DNA of 64,000 nt. It comes from Thioalkalivibrio sp. ALJT (lineage in GTDB: Bacteria; Pseudomonadota; Gammaproteobacteria; Ectothiorhodospirales; Ectothiorhodospiraceae). The stretch is from assembly GCF_000381825.1 (NCBI RefSeq), contig NZ_KB907126.1, positions 107,065 through 171,064 on the forward strand, given 5' to 3'. Position numbers and translations under genes: made by a program. Of this stretch, positions 55,843 through 63,517 are shown piece by piece; position 1 is the first letter of the stretch, and every line of letters starts with the position of its first letter. A model generated the notes under the pieces. That model did not search any database. It was not told the origin of the DNA and was given only the letters and a program-made list of their open reading frames with translations.

Positions 55843-56200
55843 CCTTCCCCCAAGTCCCGCGAAAACCGATCCCTACCCTACCACCCCGCGGCGCGACACC
55901 CACCGCACCGACACCTGTTCCGACACGCCGCTTCCTTGCGCAGAAGCCTGACCAACGTGGGTGACCGTCAAAGGTAACGTCTGGCCAGGAACCTCACGGC
56001 CCCCAGCGTGGTCGTCAGTGCGAGATGCAGCGTGAATTTCCCCTTCTTCCAGGAGCGGGAATGCATCGTTATCACCGGCTTCTCCGGTAACGTGAATCCC
56101 GCGGGTTGGCATTGGCGAACGGGCACACCCGCCGAACAAACATCCAATCCATTCGGGCAACACCTGCGTCCCCCACGTCGCAACCGACAAGGAGATCGAC
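55843..56200. other. Intergenic region upstream of recC
   Basis: 358 bp between recC and a divergent small gene. A minus-strand open frame (55873-56304) crosses it but is antisense to the small gene and lacks any family feature. Promoters for both directions are expected here. Confidence 0.5.
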
Positions 56201-56425
56201 ATGGAAGCCACACTGAAGGAAGGAACGGTCACCCTGAAGATCGACAAGAAGACCGCCAAGGCCATCGCCGACAACATCACCGAACTCAACGGCGAAATCA
56301 GCAATGGCGCGCGGGCCCTCGGCTCCGTGCTGCAAGAAGGCGTCTACGAACTGGAAAACGAATTCCGCCAGCCCCCGCACGCCTTCGACGAAAACGCCCC
56401 CAGGCAGCCCTCCATCGAGGACTGA
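56201..56425 (+). CDS. Small hypothetical protein, first of a pair
   Basis: 74 residues, family not recognised, with a strong AAGGAGA ribosome binding site. The first half (TVTLKIDKKTAKAIADNITE) is Lys-rich and looks like a strand-helix unit; the C-terminus is acidic and Pro-rich. Soluble. The good ribosome binding site and coding character support a real gene. It precedes a second small gene of similar size by 56 bp. Confidence 0.6.
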   Translation: MEATLKEGTVTLKIDKKTAKAIADNITELNGEISNGARALGSVLQEGVYELENEFRQPPHAFDENAPRQPSIED

Positions 56426-56481
56426 CCCCGCAACGCCGCACCCCGGCACATAACCCCAACGGCGAACACAAGGAGCACAAC

Positions 56482-56688
56482 ATGCACCTGGAAAAAGCGG
56501 AAAACGGCGAACTCGTCATCACCATGCCCGAGGCCGAGGCCGCCGACGCCCTGGCCACTCTCAAAAAGCGCGCCGCCGATCTCGACGAATGCGAGGACCT
56601 CACCGAGGCCCTGGAAAGCGCCGGCGTCCAGCCCCCGGAGACCCCCGACCACATCCGCCACGAATACATGCCACCCGCCGATTACTAA
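56482..56688 (+). CDS. Small hypothetical protein, second of a pair
   Basis: 68 residues, very acidic, family not recognised, with an AAGGAGC ribosome binding site. MHLEKAENGELVITMPEAEA begins with a strand pattern; the centre is helical (ATLKKRAADLDECEDLTEAL); the end is Pro- and His-containing. It may act with the preceding small protein. A BIME follows 20 bp after its stop. Confidence 0.6.
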   Translation: MHLEKAENGELVITMPEAEAADALATLKKRAADLDECEDLTEALESAGVQPPETPDHIRHEYMPPADY

Positions 56689-56707
56689 CCCCAGCCCCCG
56701 CGGCCCC

Positions 56708-56789
56708 GTAGGAGCCTGCTCGCAGGCGAACCATCACCTGTGCCACATCCAACCGCCGGCAGGGGCTTCGCCTGCAAGCAGGCTCCTAC
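56708..56789. repeat. REP/BIME element, copy 4 (inverted)
   Basis: Reverse-complement arrangement of the 46097-46180 element: it starts GTAGGAGCCTGCTCGCAGGC and ends GCAAGCAGGCTCCTAC, with the same conserved spacer read from the other strand. It separates the small gene pair from the glycosyltransferase operon end. Confidence 0.85.
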
Positions 56790-56852
56790 GGGGTTGGGTC
56801 ACTGTGTGTGCCAGGCTGAACGTTGGCGGGACCGGGCTGTTTCGCGAGGGGG

Positions 56853-57617
56853 TCATAGACACCGGGCTCGTTCCCATATTTTTGCGGGGACTTTGCTCCA
56901 CAAGCTGAACGGGCCCGCCTTGAAACCGTTTCGCCGCAACGCGTCGCAGCACTCCCTACGCGCGCGCAGGAAGCTCCGCACGCCCTGGGAACTAATCCCG
57001 CCCGGTTCCATCTCGACCGTCACCTGGGGGACGTAGACAAACGATGCACGATGCAACAAGTACGCTCGCAGCATCATGTCGAAATCCGATGCAATCGTGT
57101 ATTCAAGCGAATACGGCCCCCATCGCAACAACGAATTACGCCGCACCAGCCAGGTCGGATGGGGTGGCATCCAGCCCTTCTTCAACGCGGCCGGCGTCCA
57201 TCGCTGCGCTCCGTAGATGCGCGAAACCCGAGCGCCATCCTCCAGCCCGCGGTAGACGAGATCGGAAAAAGCGGTGTCGGCACCCGCTTGTTCAATCGCC
57301 TGCACCAGCGTACGCAGGGCATCCGGCGCGGCAAAACGGTCGCCTGCATTCAGGTGCATCAACAACGGGCCTCGCGCCAGCGAGACCCCCTTGTTCATCG
57401 CGTCGTAGATCCCCCGGTCAGGCTCCGATACCAGATGGGTGATCTGGCCCTGGGCTTGCTGGAGCACATCCAGGGTGCCGTCCTCCGATGCCCCGTCGAT
57501 GACAATGTGTTCAATCGCGGGGTAATCCTGCTGGCGCAGGGATTCGAGCGTGACGCACATGCCCTGGGCATGGTTTCGCACCACCGTCACGATGGAAACA
57601 AGGGGATCAGCGCTCAT
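56853..57617 (-). CDS. Family 2 glycosyltransferase
   Basis: 254 residues, GT-A fold. LVSIVTVVRNHAQGMCVTLE is the nucleotide-binding start, EHIVIDGASEDGT holds the first Asp of the sugar-nucleotide site, and DRGIYDAMNKGVSLARGPLL with LMHLNAGDRF holds the second region. It resembles WcaA/WcaE-type transferases of polysaccharide loci. Its ATG overlaps the preceding stop as ATGA. Last gene of the four-gene glycan operon. Donor and acceptor cannot be read from sequence. Confidence 0.88.
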   Translation of the reverse strand: MSADPLVSIVTVVRNHAQGMCVTLESLRQQDYPAIEHIVIDGASEDGTLDVLQQAQGQITHLVSEPDRGIYDAMNKGVSLARGPLLMHLNAGDRFAAPDALRTLVQAIEQAGADTAFSDLVYRGLEDGARVSRIYGAQRWTPAALKKGWMPPHPTWLVRRNSLLRWGPYSLEYTIASDFDMMLRAYLLHRASFVYVPQVTVEMEPGGISSQGVRSFLRARRECCDALRRNGFKAGPFSLWSKVPAKIWERARCL

Positions 57618-58837
57618 TTACGGGAATGCCATCGCCACCGAAAGACTCGGCCGGTGATCGCCCTGACGACCACATTCAGCCCCCACACAAGCACAAGATC
57701 CGCCCGTGGCTCGCCCACGGCCTGACGAAACAGGCGCGCCTGCAACCGGCGATACTCCCACCAGCCGACAGGGCGTCGCCGCCGCCCCCGCATAATCTCA
57801 CCTGTTGCACCGGACTCACGCAGCACATTCAACTCCACGGGCCTTACATCCAGCGGCCATCGCTGTTCCACATCATCCAGAGCGAGTTGTGACAGCACCG
57901 GACCCTGCACACGCCCCTCCGCAGATTTGCTTCCCTGTAAATCAATCGTCACCTCCTCCGGCCACGCGCCCCCTGTCATGGCGTGCAGCGACCGGGGCTC
58001 CATCTGCCCCCAGATGTCGTATCGCAGAGCCTCTCGACATGCGCTATGCATCCGGTCTTCGCTTTCAGCCCCCATCAGCGTGAGCGGCACATCAAAGCGG
58101 CGAGATGCCATGCGCACATGCGTCCCAGCATCTCCGTGGTTCGACGAGCGGGAACGGTACGGGTACAGCACATACCGCCCGGAATCGACCAGATAGGCCG
58201 CAAAAAGGCGTTTCCAGGAGCTGGCAGGCCAGTCGCGCATGACCGCCGGCAATTCCCCCGCCGCTCCCGCAACGTTCGATCCGTCCTCAAGCCAGGCGCG
58301 AAACGCCCGCCACTGGGCGGCTGTCCAGGCCTGCCCCCAGGAACACGGTACCTGCATCAGAAAGGCCGGAAACCCCGTATCCACCGGCTCGAACGGGAGC
58401 CCGTTCACCTCATTGATGTGCGGCGCATACAAAGCCACCTGAGCGATATCGGATACGGCACCCGACACCCGGAGCGCCTGCAGCGCATACCGCATGAAGC
58501 CGCGGGCCACCACCAGGTCATCCTCGAGCATGACCACCGCCCCGAAATCCTGGCTCAGATCACCGCAAGCCAGCACATGCTCGCGCAAACCCAGCCGATT
58601 GCTCTGAATCCTCACATCCTTCGGGCCAGAACGCCATACAAAGGCACGGGCTCGCTCGATCACCCCCGGGCTTCCGCCACCATCAATGCTGATCACCAGC
58701 GGGGTACCCTCGGGACAGTCCGTATCGGCCAGAGACCGCAGCAGCCGGTCCAGACTGCGCACCCGTCGATGGGCCAGCACCACAATGGCCGGATTCAGTG
58801 CCGCTTCCCTCCCCGCGGTGGGCTCGTTCTCGTTCAC
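57614..58837 (-). CDS. Glycosyltransferase-like protein (GT-A fold)
   Basis: 407 residues. NPAIVVLAHRRVRSLDRLLR and GTPLVISIDGGGSPG give a GT-A nucleotide-binding start, and FGAVVMLEDDLVVARGFMRY provides the metal-binding acidic motif EDD, as in GNT-I/POMGnT-type transferases. VPCSWGQAWTAAQWRAF is likewise typical of that group. The C-terminal third (from about 320) is not recognised. GTG 58837 lies in a GTGA overlap with the upstream gene's stop, which decides the start over a longer open frame. Part of the flippase/glycosyltransferase operon. Confidence 0.78.
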   Translation of the reverse strand: MNENEPTAGREAALNPAIVVLAHRRVRSLDRLLRSLADTDCPEGTPLVISIDGGGSPGVIERARAFVWRSGPKDVRIQSNRLGLREHVLACGDLSQDFGAVVMLEDDLVVARGFMRYALQALRVSGAVSDIAQVALYAPHINEVNGLPFEPVDTGFPAFLMQVPCSWGQAWTAAQWRAFRAWLEDGSNVAGAAGELPAVMRDWPASSWKRLFAAYLVDSGRYVLYPYRSRSSNHGDAGTHVRMASRRFDVPLTLMGAESEDRMHSACREALRYDIWGQMEPRSLHAMTGGAWPEEVTIDLQGSKSAEGRVQGPVLSQLALDDVEQRWPLDVRPVELNVLRESGATGEIMRGRRRRPVGWWEYRRLQARLFRQAVGEPRADLVLVWGLNVVVRAITGRVFRWRWHSRK

Positions 58838-59586
58838 AAACGTTTTCCCCTGGCAAACGCCCGATGCGCCAGCGCGGCCACCATGCCGGACGCCCCGAAG
58901 TAGCGCCACACTGCACGGTACTTGTCCAGCCTTTTGCGCAGGGAAACACGGCCCGACATGCCGCCCCCCTCAAAACAGGCGACCGGAAAGTCAACCGCCT
59001 CGAACCGCACACCCTGGTGAAACAGTCGTGCCACCAGCTCGTAATCCGCGTACACCGGGAAGCGCTCATCGTAGGAGAGCTGCTTTTGCAGCAGGCGACG
59101 ATTGAACACCATCGACTGATGGCACCCGAAGATCACTCCGCGTCTGAGCGCTCCTGCGACATCCTGTGGACGATAGAGCCTGTCCTTGATGCGGACGGCC
59201 CCATAGACCACGCCAGCCTGCCCGCGCGCCCGGAGCTGCAAGCGTTCGAGCACATCCGGCGCCGCAAAGGTATCCCCCGCATTCATGAAGACCACCCAGT
59301 CCCCGTTCACGGCGGCGAGGCCCCGGTTCATGCCGTCGAAAGGCCCGTCATCGGGCTGAGACGACCACTGCGTCTCGGGAAACGCCTTCAGAACATCCAG
59401 CGTGGCATCCGTCGAACCGCCATCCACAACGACAGATTCCAGCCGCACCCCCTCCTGTGACCAGACCGACGCCAGGGTCCGCTGCAAACCGTCTGCGTGG
59501 TTGCGCACCACCGAAATAACGGACACGAGCGGCCGATCACTGCCGGCATCGTGGGCGCCCGATCCCTCTGCCGCCCCCATCCTCAC
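58834..59586 (-). CDS. Family 2 glycosyltransferase
   Basis: 250 residues, GT-A fold. LVSVISVVRNHADGLQRTLA, LESVVVDGGSTDATLDVLKA and VVFMNAGDTFAAPDVLER are the GT2 signatures, and FGCHQSMVFNRRLL is the acceptor-side His-Gln region of WcaA-like enzymes. It is similar in layout to the enzyme at 56853-57617, probably a paralogue. GTG 59586 overlaps the ABC transporter stop as GTGA; ATG 59580 is the alternative. Confidence 0.88.
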   Translation of the reverse strand: MRMGAAEGSGAHDAGSDRPLVSVISVVRNHADGLQRTLASVWSQEGVRLESVVVDGGSTDATLDVLKAFPETQWSSQPDDGPFDGMNRGLAAVNGDWVVFMNAGDTFAAPDVLERLQLRARGQAGVVYGAVRIKDRLYRPQDVAGALRRGVIFGCHQSMVFNRRLLQKQLSYDERFPVYADYELVARLFHQGVRFEAVDFPVACFEGGGMSGRVSLRKRLDKYRAVWRYFGASGMVAALAHRAFARGKRL

Positions 59587-61397
59587 CCACCCTGCCGGAC
59601 AAGTGCCGCGAATCGGGGCTCACGTTCCTCCAACTCGGCGAAACTGCCCTCGGCCACCACGGCGCCCTGATCCAGCAACAGGATGCGGTCGCACTCGCGC
59701 ACCGTACTCAGGCGATGTGCCACCATCAGCACCGTCTTCGGCCCGGCCAGTGCATAAATGGATTCCATCACCGCCGCTTCGGTCACCGTATCCAGCGCAC
59801 TGGTCGCCTCATCAAAAATCAGGATGGGCGGATCGTGATACAGGGCCCGGGCAATCCCCAGGCGCTGGCGCTGGCCGCCGGAAAGCCGCACACCACGCTC
59901 ACCCACGCGGCTATCGAACCCCTGTGGCAACTCGTTGCGAACAAACCCCTCGATCTGAGCCATGCGGGCGGCCTTCACCACCCGCTCCATGTCGATCCGA
60001 TCCGGCTCCACACCAAACGCAATGTTTTCCGCAACAGACCCATCGGACAGGAAGATCTCCTGCGGCACATAACCAATGGCCGCCTGCCAGTCGCGCAGCG
60101 TCTGTTCGGAGGAATAGACTGAAACGCCATCCACCCGAATCGCACCCGCCTGTGGCCGCAACAAACCCAGGATCACGTCCACCAGCGTGGTCTTGCCGGC
60201 CCCGCTTCCCCCGACAATGCCGATCGACTCCCCGGTATGGAGGATCGCGTTGACTCCTTCCAGGGCAGCCCGACTGGTCCCCGGATAACGGTACGTCAGT
60301 CCCTGCATCTCGATGACCGCCTGCGGACGCAACGGCGTCTGCGAACGCTGAATGATCTCGGCACCTGAGCTGCGCAGGACCAGATCATCGTGCAGTGCGT
60401 CAATCAGCGCAGAACTGAACCGTAACTGCGAAAACCCGGCGTAGACCCGCTGCGCCGCCGGCAGGATGCGATACCCCGCAAACGCATACAGTCCGAGAAT
60501 CGGCAGGAGTTCGTTCACCGGCCGCGCCGACGCGCCCCCATGCAGGACCATCAATGCCAGGGTGAGCGCAATCACCCCGCCAAAAGCGATGGCCTCGACG
60601 GCGAACTTCGGGATCTCGCCCAGGGTGTTCAGGAACGCCTGATGACTCGATTGTCGCATCGACGGACCCCGAAAACGCTTCAGGTACGCCTCTTCATACC
60701 CCAGCAGCTTGATCTCCTTGATCCCCGCCAACGCCTCGGCGGCCGCGACGAAACGCTCTCCGTTGGCCCTGGCACGATCCTGCCCCGCGTGCTGAAGCGC
60801 GCGGCGGGCGAAAACATAGATCAGGGCATACAAACCACCCATCAGCCCCACCACCACCACTGCCAGCAGCGGATCCACCACCACCAGCAGCACGACCATC
60901 GCCAGCACAACCATCCCGTATGCCACGATCTGCATACCGGGCCGGAACACATAGTGGGCAATCTGATCCACCTCGGAGAGGATCGTCTTTGACAGGTCCC
61001 CCGAGTGACGGTCCAGAAAGAACGGATAAGGCTGGCGCAGATAGGTATCCAGCAAACGCTCGCTCATCGCATGCCGGCGCATCTCCACAAACCGATTCAT
61101 CGCATACACGGTCAACGAACGAAAAAGCGTGGACACCAGCACCAGCGCAAACGCACCCCCCCCCAGAAACAGCAAAAAGGCATCGACCGACACAAAGCCC
61201 ATGCCGTCGAACACAGCCCGCAGCAAGGGCTGCGTATGCACCAGATCGGGATCACCCAGAACCGCGAGAAACGGGAGGATGGAAGCAACCCCCAGCGTCT
61301 CCAGCGCGGCCATGCCGACCACCATGATCAGCACCAGGGCGCCCCGGCGTCGTTCGCGCGCACTGAAGAGCTCCAGGGTCTTGCGAAAAGTCGACAT
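59583..61397 (-). CDS. ABC transporter, PglK/MsbA-type flippase
   Basis: 604 residues. Six membrane helices in residues 1-320 are fused to an ATPase domain: Walker A GIVGGSGAGKTTLVDVILGL, signature RLSGGQRQRLGIARAL, Walker B PPILIFDEATSALD and switch VLMVAHRLSTVRECD. The membrane domain (ETLGVASILPFLAVLGDP and YRILPAAQRVYAGFSQL) resembles PglK, which flips lipid-linked oligosaccharides. There is no C39 peptidase domain, so a peptide-exporter role is less likely. Start ATG 61397, or GTG 61403. It heads the glycosyltransferase operon and diverges from the peptide genes at 61768. Confidence 0.9.
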   Translation of the reverse strand: MSTFRKTLELFSARERRRGALVLIMVVGMAALETLGVASILPFLAVLGDPDLVHTQPLLRAVFDGMGFVSVDAFLLFLGGGAFALVLVSTLFRSLTVYAMNRFVEMRRHAMSERLLDTYLRQPYPFFLDRHSGDLSKTILSEVDQIAHYVFRPGMQIVAYGMVVLAMVVLLVVVDPLLAVVVVGLMGGLYALIYVFARRALQHAGQDRARANGERFVAAAEALAGIKEIKLLGYEEAYLKRFRGPSMRQSSHQAFLNTLGEIPKFAVEAIAFGGVIALTLALMVLHGGASARPVNELLPILGLYAFAGYRILPAAQRVYAGFSQLRFSSALIDALHDDLVLRSSGAEIIQRSQTPLRPQAVIEMQGLTYRYPGTSRAALEGVNAILHTGESIGIVGGSGAGKTTLVDVILGLLRPQAGAIRVDGVSVYSSEQTLRDWQAAIGYVPQEIFLSDGSVAENIAFGVEPDRIDMERVVKAARMAQIEGFVRNELPQGFDSRVGERGVRLSGGQRQRLGIARALYHDPPILIFDEATSALDTVTEAAVMESIYALAGPKTVLMVAHRLSTVRECDRILLLDQGAVVAEGSFAELEEREPRFAALVRQGG

Positions 61398-61403
61398 CCA
61401 CAC

Positions 61404-61767
61404 ATCTCGTTACCGTCCAGGCCACATGGTATCGACGCACACCCGGCAAGTCTCCAGCGGCACCAGGACGGGGCACTCGGGTTCAGGCGTCCCCCCCGCC
61501 GCACCCCCGATCGCCACGACGAACCAACGCGCCGGATCGCTCCGGCCCGGCTTGCCATGGCCGTGATCGGCCGGTGCCGGACAGCAGCGGGTCCGTACCC
61601 CTCTCACCCATCACACAAACGCACACCCGCGGTGATATCGCCGTCCCCTGCCGCGCCACCTGTGCCCCCCTCCCGCCACAAACCCAACGCTTGCATCCCG
61701 CCGGTCACATGTTCTAGAAAAGGTATGGCACATACTGCCGATCGATAACCCCAAGGAGACGCGAACC
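61404..61767. promoter_or_regulatory. Divergent promoter region of flippase and peptide genes
   Basis: About 364 bp without a gene. Near the peptide genes it becomes AT-richer and contains the palindrome TTCTAGAA (61712-61719) and the dyad GTATG-GCA-CATAC (61723-61735). These are followed by an AAGGAGA ribosome binding site 8 nt before ATG 61768. They are candidates for operator and promoter of the peptide operon; no regulator gene is in view. Confidence 0.5.
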
Positions 61768-61938
61768 ATGAAAACGACTGAGAAAAAAGCTTCCGTCCAG
61801 CTCGACACCCGCCAATTGCTGGGATTCCGCCTCGCCCACACCGATGCAACCACCTCCGCCGTTGGCGCCAAAATCGGCGAAGGCAAACCCTTAACCGTCT
61901 CTGCGCCGGGCGCCAAGATCGGCGAATTGAAAGATTGA
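61768..61938 (+). CDS. Putative RiPP precursor peptide 1 with two GAKIG motifs
   Basis: 56 residues. Leader-like part: MKTTEKKASVQLDTRQLLGF then RLAHTDA. Core-like part: SAVGAKIGEGKP and SAPGAKIGELKD, two copies of S-A-(V/P)-G-A-K-I-G. A strongly conserved N-terminal half and short repeated C-terminal units are the usual build of ribosomally made, post-translationally modified peptides. AAGGAGA ribosome binding site. The next gene is a close paralogue. I do not recognise a named precursor family. Modification enzymes appear to follow at 62534 and 63514. Confidence 0.78.
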   Translation: MKTTEKKASVQLDTRQLLGFRLAHTDATTSAVGAKIGEGKPLTVSAPGAKIGELKD

Positions 61939-61940
61939 AC

Positions 61941-61955
61941 GCCTTCTCCGAAGGC
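61941..61955 (+). promoter_or_regulatory. Hairpin between the two peptide genes
   Basis: GCCTTC-TCC-GAAGGC, directly after the first peptide stop and before the ribosome binding site of the second. No T-run follows. It may stabilise the upstream mRNA or adjust the ratio of the two peptides. Confidence 0.4.
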
Positions 61956-61990
61956 AGACTGCCATCAGACCCCGCAGGAGACTTGATCCC

Positions 61991-62164
61991 ATGAAAACGA
62001 CCGATAGAAATGCCACCGTCCAACTGGATACCCGCCAATTGCTGGGATTCCGCCTCGCCCACGCGAATGCCCCCACCTCCGCCGTTGGCGCCAAAATCGG
62101 CGATGTCAAACCGGAAGTAATAACCTCCGCTCCGGGGGCGAAGATCGGTATGGGAAAAACATAG
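61991..62164 (+). CDS. Putative RiPP precursor peptide 2 with two GAKIG motifs
   Basis: 57 residues, paralogue of the preceding peptide. VQLDTRQLLGFRLAH is identical in both. The C-terminal part reads SAVGAKIGDVKP and SAPGAKIGMGKT. Differences concentrate in the start (TDRNAT versus TEKKAS), in the linkers and at the extreme C-terminus, so the GAKIG units and the leader appear to be under selection. Ribosome binding site AGGAGA about 9 nt upstream of ATG 61991. Tandem duplication of whole precursor genes is common in RiPP loci. Confidence 0.78.
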   Translation: MKTTDRNATVQLDTRQLLGFRLAHANAPTSAVGAKIGDVKPEVITSAPGAKIGMGKT

Positions 62165-62172
62165 GAACCCGT

Positions 62173-62278
62173 CGGGTTTGAACGATCGTCGCAAGCGTGG
62201 ATCAGGAGACCCAGGCATTTTCCTCAGCCTCCGAAGGCAATTGGTCGTGTTGATGCACCAGGAGGGAGAGCGGAAACA
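62173..62278 (+). repeat. Intergenic repeat with 25-bp core, copy 3
   Basis: The core at 62173-62197 begins CGGGTTTGAACGATCGTCGC, matching 39999-40023 and the reversed 41674-41698. GGGAGAGCGGAAAC near 62265-62278 parallels the second arm of copy 1, but the hairpin is weaker here. It begins nine bases after the second peptide stop. Confidence 0.6.
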
Positions 62279-62415
62279 GAACTGCTCTTCTGATCTCGCG
62301 CGGGCGACTCACCCCCGATCCGACACTCTCCTGGATCCGTATTTTCCTTGCTGGAACCGTGCAGCAATTAATACGATCCAGGCGGACTAAAAGGGCTGAG
62401 CCATTCTCAACCGAC

Positions 62416-62497
62416 GCCCCGGGACGTCACGCCCCCCTCTGTTAAATCGGGGGCAGCCGTTCTTCCCGGGGCCTGCCTCACGTCCCGTTAGCGGGGC
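62416..62497 (+). promoter_or_regulatory. Structured RNA leader upstream of HExxH gene
   Basis: Nested pairings: GCCCC (62416-62420) with GGGGC (62493-62497), and GGGACGT (62421-62427) with ACGTCCC (62480-62486). Inside, GCCCCC (62431-62436) pairs with GGGGGC (62449-62454). An alternative pairing, GGCAG (62452-62456) with CTGCC (62473-62477), excludes the inner stem. Two mutually exclusive inner stems in a closed outer stem suggest attenuation or a protein- or ligand-binding leader. Family not recognised. Confidence 0.5.
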
Positions 62498-62533
62498 CAA
62501 TACCAGCCAAAGCGACCTCCCACGGAGCCACCT

Positions 62534-63517
62534 GTGTCGATTCCTACCGACTTCGCACCCGATCGCCAACGCGCCCGGGCACTGGATCAGCGCATGCACG
62601 CCGAACTTGGCCGCAGCGTGCGGCTGGTGGTGGATGCATGCCGGGATCGATTAGCACTGGATTACGACGCGCTCGACACGCTCTGCTCCACGCTCGAGGC
62701 AGGCGTCACTCATCCGCCAACCACATTTGCGTTCTACTACGACGCGGTGACGGCCTTGCTGGAGGAAGACGAAGCTCGCGCGGCCCGTTTCCTCGATGCG
62801 CTCGCGCAACAACAGCCGCTTTCCTCCACCCAGGAAGTTGGAGCCCTGGACAACGGTTCGCGGGGGCAATGTTACCGCGAGCGCATGACTGCCGAGATGA
62901 GTACCGGCCTGAGTCTGCACACCCCGGACCCGGACACCACCCGCAACTTTATCGACTGTTACCGGGCCGCGATGGACCTCCTCCGGCAGACCGCACGCCC
63001 ACTGGCCGACGAAATCCAGTCGATCGTGCATGACGTGATCGCCGTAACGGGCGGCCCGGATGATGAAGGCGAATTCCACGGAGGCTCCCATTACCAGCTC
63101 TGGGGCGCGCTATTTCTGAATGCCCAGCTGCACAACACCCGCATCGCAATGGCCGAAGTGCTGGCGCATGAAAGCGCCCACAGTCTGTTGTTCGGCTTCT
63201 GTACCCATGAGCCGCTCACGCTCAACGAAGACTCGGAACACTACCCCTCCCCCTTGCGCTCCGATCTGCGCCCCATGGATGGTATCTATCACGCGACCTT
63301 CGTTTCGGCTCGCATGCACTGGGCCATGAACCAGCTCCTGCAGTCACCGCTTATATCCGAACAGGAACGTGATCAGGCACAGGCCGCCGTGGCGCGAGAC
63401 CGGGAGCATTTCGAGGCCGGATATTTCGTGGTGGCCCAGCATGGAAAACTCACGACACTGGGCGACAGCTTGATGAAGAATGCCCGGCACTACATGGACG
63501 TTGTTGCCCATCCATGA
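62534..63517 (+). CDS. HExxH peptide beta-hydroxylase-like protein
   Basis: 327 residues. VLAHESAHSLLFGF carries HExxH, and about 30 residues later SPLRSDLRPMDGIYHATFVS matches the second conserved block (ysPlRxDpRPxxGxxHgxF) of the HExxH-containing peptide-modification family (TIGR04267-like). Some members were shown to be 2-oxoglutarate-dependent peptide beta-hydroxylases, not proteases. The N-terminal half is helical without recognised domain. GTG 62534 follows a GGAG site. Its stop overlaps the next start as ATGA. Proposed substrate: the two GAKIG peptides upstream (inference). Confidence 0.8.
   Translation: MSIPTDFAPDRQRARALDQRMHAELGRSVRLVVDACRDRLALDYDALDTLCSTLEAGVTHPPTTFAFYYDAVTALLEEDEARAARFLDALAQQQPLSSTQEVGALDNGSRGQCYRERMTAEMSTGLSLHTPDPDTTRNFIDCYRAAMDLLRQTARPLADEIQSIVHDVIAVTGGPDDEGEFHGGSHYQLWGALFLNAQLHNTRIAMAEVLAHESAHSLLFGFCTHEPLTLNEDSEHYPSPLRSDLRPMDGIYHATFVSARMHWAMNQLLQSPLISEQERDQAQAAVARDREHFEAGYFVVAQHGKLTTLGDSLMKNARHYMDVVAHP

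Noticed and set aside
55873-56304. 143-residue minus-strand open frame upstream of recC
   Set aside because: It is antisense to the small gene at 56201, which has a far better ribosome binding site and coding character.
59583-61397. ABC transporter as dedicated exporter of the GAKIG peptides
   Set aside because: It lacks a C39 peptidase domain, resembles PglK-type lipid-glycan flippases and is coupled to glycosyltransferases in a divergent operon.
61604-62218. 204-residue minus-strand open frame across the peptide genes
   Set aside because: It is antisense to both peptide genes; its internal repetition is simply the peptide duplication read backwards, and it has no ribosome binding site or family feature.
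62178-62390. 70-residue open frame after the second peptide gene
   Set aside because: It starts inside a dispersed repeat and has no ribosome binding site or similarity to the two peptides.
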